From assembly GCF_019704135.1 (NCBI RefSeq), contig NZ_AP024355.1, positions 62,001 through 126,000 on the forward strand: a stretch of 64,000 bases of DNA, written 5' to 3'. The stretch is from Desulfuromonas versatilis. Lineage in GTDB: Bacteria > Desulfobacterota > Desulfuromonadia > Desulfuromonadales > NIT-T3. Below are positions 19,615-29,684 of the stretch, piece after piece; within the stretch, counting starts at the first letter, position 1, and every line of letters begins with the position of its first letter. A model generated the notes under the pieces. It saw only the letters and a program-made list of their open reading frames with translations. It did no database searches and was not told where the DNA came from. Position numbers and translations under genes: made by a program.

Positions 19615-20424
19615 TCAGGAGTCCTTCAGGCTGAAGCGCACCGGGACCCGAACCTCCTCCTCCACCGGAGTCCCATTGCTGGTGGCCGGGCGAAACCGCC
19701 AGGCGTGCACCCCCTCGAGGGCCGAGCGGTCGAGAACCGGATAACCCGATGAATGCTCGAGGGTCGCCTCGAGCACTCTGCCGGAGATGCCGACCCTCAC
19801 CTTGAGCAGCACCTCTCCTTCCCAGCGCCGCAGCCGCGCCTGGCGGGGGTAGGTGGGGCGCGGGGTGTGCAGATAGGCGGGCGGCGTGCTGACCACCTCG
19901 GGCGCGGGGCTAGCCGTCGCGTTGGGCGGTGCTGCCCCGGGGCTGACTGGAGAAGGGGCCGCGGAAGCCGCGGAATCCGGCACAGCTGCCGGAGGTGCGG
20001 GCGCCGGCGTCGGGTCAGGTGCGGGAGCGGCGGAGTGCTGCTCCGGCGGGGGCGTTGGATGCGAATCGCGGGCCGGGAGATCCGGCTTGGGGGCGGCCTC
20101 TTCCCGGAGGGGGGTAGCCGCCGTGGGCTTGGACTTGCTGGCGAAAGACGCCTGCCTCTTTGGTGTAGCTGGTGCGGGCTCGGGTTTTTCCGGGACGGGA
20201 GCGGGCTTCAGCGCCGGTGGGGGCGCTACCGGTTTGCTGGCGGCCGGCGGCGTGGCGGGCTGCTGCGGGCGTTCGGGGGGCGCGGGGGCGGGGCTGCGCA
20301 GGCCGACCTCCACGGCCCGGAGCGGCCGCGGGCCCAGGCGTGTCGGCTTGCCCGGCAGGGCGAACAGGGCGAGGTGCAGCAGCAGGGAGACGAGCAGTCC
20401 CGCGATGAGCGGTTTTTTAACCAT
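19615..20424 (-). CDS. tonB: TonB-family energy transducer
   Basis: The 269-residue protein has an N-terminal membrane anchor (KKPLIAGLLVSLLLHLALFAL) with the His typical of TonB. A long Pro/Ala-rich periplasm-spanning region covers about residues 45-180. The C-terminal TonB domain has RPTYPRQARLRRWEGEVLLKV, SGYPVLDRSALEGVHAWRF and a basic end. It transfers proton-motive energy from ExbBD to outer-membrane receptors. exbB and exbD are not in the window. It diverges from a lipoprotein/receptor operon and probably serves that receptor. No strong ribosome site is visible. Confidence 0.92.
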   Translation of the reverse strand: MVKKPLIAGLLVSLLLHLALFALPGKPTRLGPRPLRAVEVGLRSPAPAPPERPQQPATPPAASKPVAPPPALKPAPVPEKPEPAPATPKRQASFASKSKPTAATPLREEAAPKPDLPARDSHPTPPPEQHSAAPAPDPTPAPAPPAAVPDSAASAAPSPVSPGAAPPNATASPAPEVVSTPPAYLHTPRPTYPRQARLRRWEGEVLLKVRVGISGRVLEATLEHSSGYPVLDRSALEGVHAWRFRPATSNGTPVEEEVRVPVRFSLKDS

Positions 20425-20826
20425 GGCAGTCGTCCGGGCCCTTGCCGGCAGGCCGGCCAGGGGTGGTCGAGGCGGAAAAGGAAGGTACCTGCCAACTTAT
20501 ACGCCATAAGGCAAACCCGGGCAAGGTTGTTTCAGAGAAAGTAGCTGCTGCAGGAGTCTCGAGGCTGTTGGGTTGCGGCGGGCCTGGGGAAGAAGTGGTC
20601 TTCTTGGGCTGATGCCGATGCATTCAAACCTGGTCATTTGGGGCCGCCGAAACGAATTTCCACCTACTTTCCACGCTTTTGGTTGATTTTGCATGCCTCC
20701 GTTGGTAAGTTGCATGGTCAGGTAAGGGTTTTGAATAATCTGGCCCACATTGGTCAAGTTTAAAAAACAAAATCCAATATTTCAGGTTGATAAAACAGGA
20801 TACGAAGTCTTTTCAGGGAGATTGTT
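20425..20826. other. 402-base divergent intergenic region
   Basis: This region separates tonB (minus) from the lipoprotein/receptor operon (plus). The half near the lipoprotein gene (20640-20820) is AT-richer and should hold promoters, but no pair of -35/-10 boxes stands out. I searched by eye for cobalamin and cyclic di-GMP riboswitch cores and saw only a partial GGCAAACC with no second core. No gene is supported. Confidence 0.5.
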
Positions 20827-23800
20827 TTGCTTCTCTGCGTTCATGGAAATCGGAGGTTCAACCGTCTTGTCGTGGGCAGCCTGTGGCTGCTGCTGGGAGT
20901 GATGGCCGGCTGCGGGGGTGGCGGTGGCGGCGGAGGAGAATCTTCGGCTCTCCCCGGCTCGCGCACCGTTGCCGGGGTGGTCGAGGATGGCCCGGTGACG
21001 GGCGCCCGGGTGTATCTGCACAGCAAGATCAGCGGCGAAGTGGTCAGCTTCTGCGGGCCCAGGGGCACCGGGCGCTGCGAAACGGTCAGCGGTCCCTCCG
21101 GGGAGTTCACCTTCCAGGTCAACGGCGGCGCCAACCTCTCCAGCCTGGTCGCGGTTTCCCAGGGGGGGAAGGACACCGAAACCGGTGTCGAATTCTCCGG
21201 GATCGGGATGCGCGCCCCCCTCGAACTGTTCGTCGGGGCCGAGCACGACCTGGCGATCACCCCGATCACCTCTCTGTGCGCCGGGCGTCCGGGCGACTTT
21301 CGGCCTCTGGAGCAGACCAGCGAACTGGTCCGCGGCTGGCTCGGCCTCGGGCAGGCCACCCCGCTGGGAGCCCGCCCCTCGGACCACCCCGAACTGCTGC
21401 AGCGGTCCCTGCTGCTGACCAAGCTGGCGTTGGAAAGGAAAAAGGCCCTGGCTGCCGACCCCTTCGGGGAACTGGCCCAAGGGATCGATTTTTCCAGGCT
21501 GTTCGACGAAGCCGGCACGCCGCAGGAGGCGACCCTGGTTTTTCTCGGCTTCGATGACCGGGCCCGCCGCGCCATCGGCGATCTGCACCGCCTGCTGAGC
21601 CTGGCCGGAGGGGAACCTCCCGCCGCGGTGTTCAAGCGCGCCGAACTTGCCGGGGCGGCGGCCGAATTCGTCGGCCTGATGTTTGCCGAGGATGCCGCCT
21701 TCGACGCCGCCAACGAGAATTTCCGGGCCAATGCCGTGCTGCTGGCCGAGCGGATTCTGGTCGGCACCGGCGGAGTCGTCCCGCTGGGGGGGCTGGTCCC
21801 CGAGCGGCTGGTCCGCTACGTCCTGCACGCCTACGGTCCGCAGAGCTGGAGCTGGGGCGATTTCACCGCCGACCGGGAGGCATTTGCCGCCCGCCTGGTG
21901 CACCGGGAAACCGGCCAACCCTTCGGCTTCGACCCCTTTCTTTTCGACCTGGTGCGCATCACCGCCCCCCAGGTGACCGCCCTGCCCCTGCTGCAGAGCG
22001 AACTGCCCGGTGACGACAACCGCAAACGGCTGGAATATTACTACAACTCGGACATCTCCCATCTATACCAGGCGGAAAAACTCATCGGCACCGTCTTCGA
22101 CGATACGGTCAACGACGCGATCATGCTCGAGATCGCCAAGGGCAAGGCCCAGGCCGGGCTGCTCGGCGAAGCCCGCACCCTGATCGAAACCCAGATCTAC
22201 CAGTCGGAAGTCAGGGGCCATGCCTGGCTTGCCTATGCCGAGGCCCTGAAAGATTTCGACAGGCGCGACGAGGCGGTTTCGGCGCTCGACGAGGCCGGTC
22301 TCCTGTTCGACAGGGTGATCGCGGCCAAGGGGCTGGTCGGTTTCGGCAAGATCGACGGTGGAAATATCCGCTCTCTCATCAAGGGCTACCGGGTTGCCGG
22401 GGCCCTTTCCCGGGGCCTTGACCAGTTGTTTCGATACGCAGGTCAACTCAATCCCGCCCAACACTCCAACCTGATCTACGGCCAAATCTTTTCCGCGGCT
22501 CTCGGGGTGGCTGATGCGTTGATCGAAACCGGAGATCTGGCTGAGGCTGGAATGGTCGTGAACCTCATGCACGACCTCGCCGACGTGACGCCACCCAGCA
22601 GCAGCGACTACAAGACCAGGGTTTACCACTGGGTGGAAACGGCCAGGCGCTACGTGGATTTGGGGGATTTCGGGACGGCCTATACCATTTGCCAAAAGGT
22701 TCAGGCGATCCGCAGCAACGACGGCTTGGCGGCCAACCTGACCGGCTCGAAAACCTACGATTATATGGCCGAAATGGCCATGGTCCTTTACGATATCGGC
22801 CAATTCGGCCTGGGCCACGACCTGATCGCCTCGCTCCCCGGCGGGGCCAGCGACCGAATCCAGTCCGAAGCCTGGAAAAAGTTGGCCTCCCATGTGGCCC
22901 TTCAACAGGGCCTGGGCCTGCTGCACGTCCCGGAGCCCGCAACATTCGCGGAGTTCAGCGCGCTGGATATCCTCGAGTACCGGATGATCCTCGACTGGTA
23001 CAATGCCGATGTCCTGGAGACGCGGATCGAGGCCCTGACCTATTACAACGACAACCTCCAGTACCTGGCCGGGAAGCTGATCGGCGAGGGGCGTTTCGCC
23101 GAGGCGGAGCAGGTGCTGGACCAGGCCGTCGCCCTGGTCGCGCAGCTGGACGACAACCAGGACAAGAAGTTGACCCTGGCGACCCGGCAGATCAGCATGG
23201 GCAGCTCCAAGGTCAATTACGGCTACGCCAAGCTGGCCGGCTTGTACCTGAGCCTGTTCCTCGAGTCGGGCGAGGAGGCCTACCGGCAGCGGGCCGGCGA
23301 CCTGTTGGCCGAAGCGGAGGCTGTCGCCCAGGCGATCGTCGACCCGGTGATGTTCAGCAAGGCCACCGCGGCCATTGCCGAGGGCTACCTGGATCTGGGC
23401 AACGACGATAAGACCCGCGAACTGCTCGGCCGCGACCTGGCTCTTGAAGAATACCAGCGGGTTGCCCGGGCGTACCTGGCCCTGGGTGACGACGGGGAGG
23501 CGCTGGCGCTGCTGGCGGCTTATGTCGAGCGGGCCAGCGCCCTGTTCGGCAACCTGACCCCGGCCGAAGACCAGAACCGGCTGGCCCGGGAGGAGACCGA
23601 CCACCTGCTCAAGGCCGCGGATCTGTACATCGAACTTGGGGCGTATCAACAGGCCGTGACGGTTATCGACCTGGCTGGCCAGAGCGCCTGGGAGATCCTG
23701 GTGCCGAGCGAGCGCATGCTCCGCCTGCAGCGGGTCGTGGAGCGCTATGCCAAGGCCGAGGACTTCGAACAGGCCCTGGCCCTGGCCCAAGCTCTGCCCT

Positions 23801-24048
23801 TTACCTTGGACCGCAACCAGGCGATCCAGGCGATCGCCACGGTTTTCGCCACCCTGGACCGGTTTCCCGATTCCCCCGTGGCCAACGTGGACACCGATGG
23901 AGACGGGCAGCCCGATTTCTTCCACCCGCTGGCGAGCGCGGCTGACATCGCCGCCTCGGGGCTGACCCTCGACCCCGACTGCGACGGTGACGGGATCGAT
24001 GATGTCAGCGATTTCCGCCCGCTGTTCGCCGAGCCCAGCGGGCGTTAA
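20827..24048 (+). CDS. large lipoprotein with helical repeats, partner of a TonB-dependent receptor
   Basis: The 1,073-residue protein is exported and lipidated: LVVGSLWLLLGVMAGC with lipobox Cys29, then an unusual run of eight Gly. Next is a carboxypeptidase-regulatory-like beta domain (about 45-120; VAGVVEDGPVTGARVYLHS). The long middle (about 400-1000) looks like TPR-type helical repeats (for example GEARTLIETQIYQSEVRGHA, AEAEQVLDQAVALVAQ, DDGEALALLAAYVERA). The end has calcium-binding thrombospondin type 3-like repeats (VDTDGDGQPDF, DCDGDGIDD). The TTG start was chosen because AGGGAG and the Arg-containing signal n-region fit. It precedes the receptor gene by 27 bases, so it may be a surface or periplasmic capture protein for the same ligand. 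Confidence 0.7.
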   Translation: MLLCVHGNRRFNRLVVGSLWLLLGVMAGCGGGGGGGGESSALPGSRTVAGVVEDGPVTGARVYLHSKISGEVVSFCGPRGTGRCETVSGPSGEFTFQVNGGANLSSLVAVSQGGKDTETGVEFSGIGMRAPLELFVGAEHDLAITPITSLCAGRPGDFRPLEQTSELVRGWLGLGQATPLGARPSDHPELLQRSLLLTKLALERKKALAADPFGELAQGIDFSRLFDEAGTPQEATLVFLGFDDRARRAIGDLHRLLSLAGGEPPAAVFKRAELAGAAAEFVGLMFAEDAAFDAANENFRANAVLLAERILVGTGGVVPLGGLVPERLVRYVLHAYGPQSWSWGDFTADREAFAARLVHRETGQPFGFDPFLFDLVRITAPQVTALPLLQSELPGDDNRKRLEYYYNSDISHLYQAEKLIGTVFDDTVNDAIMLEIAKGKAQAGLLGEARTLIETQIYQSEVRGHAWLAYAEALKDFDRRDEAVSALDEAGLLFDRVIAAKGLVGFGKIDGGNIRSLIKGYRVAGALSRGLDQLFRYAGQLNPAQHSNLIYGQIFSAALGVADALIETGDLAEAGMVVNLMHDLADVTPPSSSDYKTRVYHWVETARRYVDLGDFGTAYTICQKVQAIRSNDGLAANLTGSKTYDYMAEMAMVLYDIGQFGLGHDLIASLPGGASDRIQSEAWKKLASHVALQQGLGLLHVPEPATFAEFSALDILEYRMILDWYNADVLETRIEALTYYNDNLQYLAGKLIGEGRFAEAEQVLDQAVALVAQLDDNQDKKLTLATRQISMGSSKVNYGYAKLAGLYLSLFLESGEEAYRQRAGDLLAEAEAVAQAIVDPVMFSKATAAIAEGYLDLGNDDKTRELLGRDLALEEYQRVARAYLALGDDGEALALLAAYVERASALFGNLTPAEDQNRLAREETDHLLKAADLYIELGAYQQAVTVIDLAGQSAWEILVPSERMLRLQRVVERYAKAEDFEQALALAQALPFTLDRNQAIQAIATVFATLDRFPDSPVANVDTDGDGQPDFFHPLASAADIAASGLTLDPDCDGDGIDDVSDFRPLFAEPSGR

Positions 24049-24075
24049 CCCTCCGCCTTCTTCAGGATTCATTCC

Positions 24076-26541
24076 TTGCCGCAGTTCAAATCGATTTCCA
24101 TTGCCGCACTGTTGGCCGGGGCAGCCCTCTGGGGGGCAGCCCCGGCCTGCGCCGAGGAGCCGGCGGGCCAGCCGCTGCGGCTCGCCCCGGTGGAGGTCAC
24201 CGGCACCATCGACAACCCCGCCACCGGCAAGTCGACCATCCCCGGCGAGGTCATCCGCGACCTGCCCCGCGGCAACGGCAGCATCAACGAGCTGCTGCGG
24301 GTGCTGCCCGACGTGCAGCTCAGCGAGGATTTCAACACCAACAAGAACGCCGGGGAGATCCTCCCGCCCAACCTCTCCATCAGCGGCGGCAAGGCCTTCG
24401 AAAACAATTTCGTCATCGACGGCATCGGCAACAACAGCCTGCTCGATCCCGCCACCCGCAGTGCCGACCTGGTCAGCGACGTGCCCGGCCACCCCCAGCA
24501 GCTGTTCCTGTTGGCCGACCTGGTGGACGAGATCACCGTCTTCGACAGCAGCGTCCCCGTGGAATACGGCGGCTTCACCGGCGGCGTGGTGGAGGTGAAG
24601 ACCCGCCGGCCGCGCAGCGAGTTCGGCGGCGGACTCGCCTACCGGACCACCCGCGACCAGTGGACCAGGTTCCACCTCGACGAGGGCCAGCAGGCCGAGG
24701 CGGAGCTGGTCGGCAGGATCGAAGACCAGCCGCGCTTCGAAAAACACCAGGCCTTCGTCAGCCTCGATCTGCCGCTGGGGGACTCGGCCGGGCTGCTCGG
24801 CGCCTACGGGCAGGTCTTTTCGAAAATTCCCCTGGCTCACCTGGGCGGCTCCAAAGCGGAGACCCGCCGGGGGGAGAACTATTTCCTCAAGGGGGTCTGG
24901 GACCCCACCCCGGAGGATGCCCTCGAACTCAGCCTGACCTACGCTCCCTACCGGGAGGAGCGGTTTTTCGCCGACGTGCTGGGCAGCGATTTCGAGCTGG
25001 AAGGGGGAGGGATCTCCTTGAGTGCGGGCTACCGGCATTTTTTCAGCCTGGGCGAGCTCTCCCTCGAGGGGGCGCTGCAGGCCAGCGAAAACAGCCGCCG
25101 GGGCCCCCGCCACTTTCGTTCCTGGGCGATCACCGACAACAAGGACTGGGGGCTCATCTCCGGCTCCGACGTCAGCCCCGAAGGGGGGTTCGGCAGCGTC
25201 GAAAAGACCCAGCAGGGGCTGGCCGTCAAGGGGGTGGTGAACTTCGACGAACGCTTCACCGGCCCGGTCGGCCACGGGGTCCAGCTGGGGTTCGAGGCCG
25301 AAATGGCCCGGGGGACCTTCGAGCGGGAGGAAACCACCTTCGTCTTCAAGGGGGCCCGCACCACCCCCGACATCATCTGCGGCGAGGACACCTTCGCCTG
25401 CGAGGAGCAGGAGCAGTTCTTCACCCTGCGCAACGTCTACGACCCCGCCTCGGTCATCGCTCGCATCAACAGCTATCACCTGTTCGCCGAAGACCAGCTC
25501 GGCTTCCGGCGCCTGAGCCTGCGCCCCGGGGTGCGCCTCTCCTACGACGATTTCATGGAGAACCTCAACCTCTCGCCCCGGCTCGCCGCAGGCTACGACC
25601 TGTTCGGCGACGGGCGCACCCGGCTGGTCGCCGGAGCGGCCCGCTACTACGGCCGCAGCCTGCTGACCTACAAGCTGCGCGAGGCCCGGCCCCCCTTCCG
25701 CAGCGAGGCCCGCACCTCCTTCCAGAACCGCCCCACCGACTGGGAGCCGGCCGCCTTCCAGGGGGTCAACGTGACCCGCTTCTCGCGGTTGGATACCCCC
25801 TATGCCGACGAGCTAACCGCCGGGGTCGACCAGGCCCTGTTCGGCGGGCGGCTGAGCCTGAAGTACGTGCACCGCGAAGGGCGCGACGAGTTCGCCCGCA
25901 GCTACGGCGAGGTGCAGCCCGACGGGCTGCGCTACTACACCCTGAACAACCACGGCAGCAGCCGCCACGACGGCTACCGCCTCTCCTGGGAGCGGCGCTT
26001 CCGCCGCCAGTTTCTCTCCCTGAACGCCACCTACCAGGAGACCCTCAGCAGCAACGAGGACTACGACACCACCCTGGAAGCGGACGAGCTCGAGGACCGG
26101 GTCTGGTACGGCGACGACATCCTGCTCAAGACCGAACTCCCCAGAGGCGACTACAACCGCCCCTGGGTGCTCAACCTGACCTGGATCGCCCAGCTGCCGG
26201 GCGGCTTCACCTTCACCAACCTGACCTGGTACCGCAGCGGCTACGAGACCATCGAGCCGACCGGGATTTTCCGGGAAATCCCCGGCGGCGAGCGGCGCAG
26301 CGACCCGCTGACCGGCGAGGAGATTTTCGAGAGCCTGGAGATCTACGAGGCGCAGGACCGCGCTGCGGCTCTGCTCTTCGACTGGAAGCTGAACTGGCGC
26401 AAAGCCGTGTACCGCGACCAGGAGCTGGGGCTGAGTCTCGAGGTCTACAACGTCTTCGACGAGAAAATTCGCGCCGGCCGTTCGCGGGACACCTTTGTGG
26501 TAGGGCGGCAGTTCTGGGCGGGGGCGGAATACCGGTTCTAG
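24076..26541 (+). CDS. TonB-dependent outer-membrane receptor
   Basis: The 821-residue protein has a signal peptide (SISIAALLAGAALWGAAPACA) and a likely TonB box (APVEVTGTI, about residues 38-46). The plug domain covers about 50-175 (INELLRVLPDVQLSEDF, NNFVIDGIG, EITVFDSSVPVEYGGFTGGVVEVKTRRP), and a 22-strand-type barrel ends in an aromatic residue (AGAEYRF). It would import a scarce ligand using TonB. The substrate cannot be told from the sequence. The start is TTG behind AGGA. It is in an operon with the lipoprotein gene upstream, and a tonB gene diverges from that operon. Confidence 0.92.
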   Translation: MPQFKSISIAALLAGAALWGAAPACAEEPAGQPLRLAPVEVTGTIDNPATGKSTIPGEVIRDLPRGNGSINELLRVLPDVQLSEDFNTNKNAGEILPPNLSISGGKAFENNFVIDGIGNNSLLDPATRSADLVSDVPGHPQQLFLLADLVDEITVFDSSVPVEYGGFTGGVVEVKTRRPRSEFGGGLAYRTTRDQWTRFHLDEGQQAEAELVGRIEDQPRFEKHQAFVSLDLPLGDSAGLLGAYGQVFSKIPLAHLGGSKAETRRGENYFLKGVWDPTPEDALELSLTYAPYREERFFADVLGSDFELEGGGISLSAGYRHFFSLGELSLEGALQASENSRRGPRHFRSWAITDNKDWGLISGSDVSPEGGFGSVEKTQQGLAVKGVVNFDERFTGPVGHGVQLGFEAEMARGTFEREETTFVFKGARTTPDIICGEDTFACEEQEQFFTLRNVYDPASVIARINSYHLFAEDQLGFRRLSLRPGVRLSYDDFMENLNLSPRLAAGYDLFGDGRTRLVAGAARYYGRSLLTYKLREARPPFRSEARTSFQNRPTDWEPAAFQGVNVTRFSRLDTPYADELTAGVDQALFGGRLSLKYVHREGRDEFARSYGEVQPDGLRYYTLNNHGSSRHDGYRLSWERRFRRQFLSLNATYQETLSSNEDYDTTLEADELEDRVWYGDDILLKTELPRGDYNRPWVLNLTWIAQLPGGFTFTNLTWYRSGYETIEPTGIFREIPGGERRSDPLTGEEIFESLEIYEAQDRAAALLFDWKLNWRKAVYRDQELGLSLEVYNVFDEKIRAGRSRDTFVVGRQFWAGAEYRF

Positions 26542-26564
26542 GAGCCTGTCGTCCGGCGCTGGGC

Positions 26565-29500
26565 TCAGGGCGCGGGGATGGTCACCCGCCCCGGCAGTTC
26601 GACGCTCCCCGTGCGGTTGAACACCCGCAGGGTATATTGGCCGGGGGGCAGGTCCCCGGGCAAGGGCAGGGTGAGCCGGTCCGGCTTCGACACTGCCAGG
26701 GCCTGGATCTCGCGGGGAAGCTGGGCGAATTTTAGCCCTCCGTAGCCGTCGGCGATGATCAGGGTGTCGCCATCGAACTGGAGGTCATGAGCGACCCCCT
26801 GGGTGTGGATGGTCCCGATCAGTTGCGGCTCGGCGGGGTGGCTGAGGTCGATGACGTGGACCCCGTGATGGAGCGCGGGGACCAGGGCGAGCTGCCCCTT
26901 CAGCACGACCTTTTTCGACCATCCGGGCAACTCCACCGACCCGGCCAGCCGCGGGCGGCCCGGATGGCTGATGTCGATGACCTGCAGCCCCCCCTCCCCG
27001 CAGGCGGCGAAGGCGAATTCCCCCTGGACCGCCACATGGAGGACCTGGGCGAAATTGCGCAACGGCCAGGGGAGGGAAAGCCCGCCGACCCGTTTGGGGT
27101 GCAGCGGGTCGGCCAGGCTGAGAACCTGCAGCCCTTCCCGGCCGCTGGCCAGGAGCAGATGCTCCCCCGCCAGGGCCAGGCCTCGTGCCCCGCCTGGGGT
27201 TTTCACCGTGGTGAGGAGCCGGGGGGCACCCCGGTCGTTGATGTCGATGACCTGCAGCCCCGCTGGGCCGTCGGCCAGGTAGAGCAGGTTCTCGGCTGCC
27301 ACCAGGCCGGCAGCCTGACCGGGGGTAATCAGGGACCCCAGGATTTCCGGTCTGGCGGGATCGCCGATATCGAGAATAAAAAGCCCCTGAGCGGGATCCG
27401 AGGCAAAAGCCAGGTGGCCGGAAATGACCAAGTCGGTTAGCGAACCCGGGGCCTGGCTGCCGCCGACCAGTCGTGGTCGGGCCGCATCGGAAATGTCTGC
27501 CACCAGGATTGAGTTGTTGCCCACCAGGTAGAGGCGATTGCCGGTGACCGCCAGGTCACGGACCGGCGTGGGAAGCTCCAGGGTGCCGGCTATCCGGGTC
27601 TTCCCTGGCTCAGCGATCTCGATGGCCAGCAGTTTATCTGCAGCGCCCAGGTAAACGTAGCCTCCGCTTTCGGCGGATACGATCCTGGAATGGGGGGTAG
27701 CGATCCTGGAAGAGGGAATAGGAATAGGAAACTTCTGGTTCAGTTGCAACCGGGCCGGGTCGGAGGCATCCAGAATGGTCAGCAGGTCCTGTCTTCCCTC
27801 CACCCCGAGGCAGAACACCAGAGAATCCTCAACCTCCAGATACACACAAGAAACCCCATCGGGCCCACCGCCGAGCAGCCTGGGGCTGCGGGGGTCCTTG
27901 AAATCGATAACCTGGACCCCCCTTTCCCCGGTGGCGACAAAGGCGAGCTCCCCCCGCAGGGCGAGGTCCCTGGCCGGGCCGGGCAGGGCCAGGGCCTTCT
28001 GGAGTTGCGGCCTTTCCAGGGAGGAGATATCGCTGATCAGCAGGCCCCGGTCGTAATCGGCTACCAGCGCCAGGTCCCCTGCCAGTTCAAGGGCCAGGGG
28101 ATTGGCCACCTGATCGATGCTTCCGAGCGGGCGCGGCGCGGCCGGGTCGGCCAGGTCGAAGATCTGCAGCAGGCGGGATTTCCCCGTGGTGAAGGCCGTC
28201 TGCCCGCGCAGGGCCGCCGCCTCCGTCGGTCCGAATCGGTCGAGACGTTTTCCCAGGGTCGGCCGGTCCGGGTCCTCCAGGTGCAGAAGCCTGGACTGCC
28301 TGTCGGTCAGGCCCAGGGGGGGCGCAAGGGTCAGGCTATCCGGGCTGTTCAAGGATTGAACCTCGCCGAGAGGTCGCAATTCCCCGGGGGTGGCCAGATT
28401 GAAGAGCTTTAGGCCGCCAAGGTTCTCCCCGACAGCCAGAATCCCCTCGGCCAGACGGACCAGTTGGAAATTTCCACGGGCCTCCGCCTCATTTGGGGAG
28501 GTTTGTTCCAGGACCTCCTGTCCTCCGAGTACCTGCAGTCCCTGTTCTCCACAGGCAAGAAAAATCTCATCCCCCGCGACGGTGAAACCCAAAATCCGGT
28601 GGTCGTTCTGAATCATCCCCAGCGGGCTGGGGTGGGCGGGATCTTCCAGATCAAAGCGATAGAAACCTCCCGTTTGGGCCGCGAGGTAGAGACGCTCACC
28701 GCTGACCTCCACCCGGGTGGCTTTTTCGCCAACCGCCAGCGAACCGAGAAACCGGGGCTGGAGGGGGTCGGCCAGGTCGACGACCTGCAGGCCGGCCTGG
28801 CTGGCCGCCAGGTAGGCGATCTGGCCGGCCAGGGCCACCTCGCGGACTTGCCCATGGGCGGCCAGGTGGGAAACCGGCCGGGGGTCCTGCGGGCTGGAGA
28901 CGTCGACCAGGTGGAGCCCCCCCTGCCCCGCGGCGACCAGGACCAGGTCGCCCATGAGGGCCAGATCCCAGGCGAAACCCGGGACTTGCAGGCTGCCCAC
29001 CAACCGGGGTTCGCCGGGCTCGGCGACGTTCACCACCTGCAGGCCGCCGCCTCCCGTTGCCAGATAGGCCAGATCGCCCCGCACGGCCACGTTCATGGTC
29101 ACCCCGTCGGTGGGCAGGGTCCCGAGCAGCCGTGGCGTTTCGGGTGCGGAAATGTCGACGATGGCCAGCCCCCCCTTGATGAGGGCCAGGTAGGCCCTGT
29201 CCCCCTGCAGAGCGATGGACCAGGTCTTCCCCGGCAGCTCCAGGGTGCCGACGATCCGGGGCGAGGCCGGGTCCGTGATGTCGGCTATCGCCAGCCCTCG
29301 GGAAGCATTCGCCAGGTAGGCGAAATCCCCCCGCACGGTGACGTCCTCCAACATTGAATGAGTGTCGAGGGCGCCGATCCGGGCCCTTCGGTTCAGGGTG
29401 TCCGGGACCAGGGAAACCCGGGTGGTCCGGTCGAAGCCCGAGCCATGGAGGACCAGCTCTTTCAGAGAACCGGTGGGGGTGGAGACCGCGGTAATGTCGT

Positions 29501-29654
29501 CGACTCGCAGGGGGGGAGGCGGGCTCGGATTGGCCAGGGCGAAGAGCCCGGCGCTCAGGGCCAGCAGGATGGCGCAGGCCGCCAGCGTCCAGAGCAGACC
29601 GCGGCGTCCTTGCCCCCGTTGGGGAATTTTGTCCTGGATTTGGGAATCGTGCAT
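26565..29654 (-). CDS. membrane-anchored LVIVD-repeat beta-propeller protein
   Basis: The 1,029-residue protein has one N-terminal membrane helix (LWTLAACAILLALSAGLFAL) and is otherwise extracytoplasmic. It consists of many LVIVD-type repeats, about 40-45 residues apart, of the form 'Y-L-A-x-G-x-x-G-L-x-V-V-D-I-x-D-P-x-x-P-R-L-x-G': IADITDPASPRIVGTL, IVDISAPETPRLLGTL, VVDLADPLQPRFLGSL, VADISDAARPRLVGGS, VIDISHPGRPRLAGSV and more. There are about eighteen copies, enough for two or three propellers. An IPT-like segment (ELVLHGSGFDRTTRVSL) lies near residues 65-85, and a similar strand set closes the protein. It follows the kinase gene by 30 bases and is probably in its operon. A sensory or adhesive role is inferred. 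Confidence 0.85.
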   Translation of the reverse strand: MHDSQIQDKIPQRGQGRRGLLWTLAACAILLALSAGLFALANPSPPPPLRVDDITAVSTPTGSLKELVLHGSGFDRTTRVSLVPDTLNRRARIGALDTHSMLEDVTVRGDFAYLANASRGLAIADITDPASPRIVGTLELPGKTWSIALQGDRAYLALIKGGLAIVDISAPETPRLLGTLPTDGVTMNVAVRGDLAYLATGGGGLQVVNVAEPGEPRLVGSLQVPGFAWDLALMGDLVLVAAGQGGLHLVDVSSPQDPRPVSHLAAHGQVREVALAGQIAYLAASQAGLQVVDLADPLQPRFLGSLAVGEKATRVEVSGERLYLAAQTGGFYRFDLEDPAHPSPLGMIQNDHRILGFTVAGDEIFLACGEQGLQVLGGQEVLEQTSPNEAEARGNFQLVRLAEGILAVGENLGGLKLFNLATPGELRPLGEVQSLNSPDSLTLAPPLGLTDRQSRLLHLEDPDRPTLGKRLDRFGPTEAAALRGQTAFTTGKSRLLQIFDLADPAAPRPLGSIDQVANPLALELAGDLALVADYDRGLLISDISSLERPQLQKALALPGPARDLALRGELAFVATGERGVQVIDFKDPRSPRLLGGGPDGVSCVYLEVEDSLVFCLGVEGRQDLLTILDASDPARLQLNQKFPIPIPSSRIATPHSRIVSAESGGYVYLGAADKLLAIEIAEPGKTRIAGTLELPTPVRDLAVTGNRLYLVGNNSILVADISDAARPRLVGGSQAPGSLTDLVISGHLAFASDPAQGLFILDIGDPARPEILGSLITPGQAAGLVAAENLLYLADGPAGLQVIDINDRGAPRLLTTVKTPGGARGLALAGEHLLLASGREGLQVLSLADPLHPKRVGGLSLPWPLRNFAQVLHVAVQGEFAFAACGEGGLQVIDISHPGRPRLAGSVELPGWSKKVVLKGQLALVPALHHGVHVIDLSHPAEPQLIGTIHTQGVAHDLQFDGDTLIIADGYGGLKFAQLPREIQALAVSKPDRLTLPLPGDLPPGQYTLRVFNRTGSVELPGRVTIPAP

Positions 29655-29684
29655 GGCGGGGCGATTATCCTGTGGGCCGAACCA

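Noticed and set aside
20480..20600. Possible cyclic di-GMP or cobalamin riboswitch before the receptor operon
   Set aside because: Only GGCAAACC is seen; the second conserved core (GACGCAAAGC type) and a cobalamin box are absent.
22063..25479. A 1,138-codon open frame on the minus strand under the lipoprotein and receptor genes
   Set aside because: It is the mirror of two well-supported genes in GC-rich DNA, has no recognisable domain or start site, and crosses the boundary between them.
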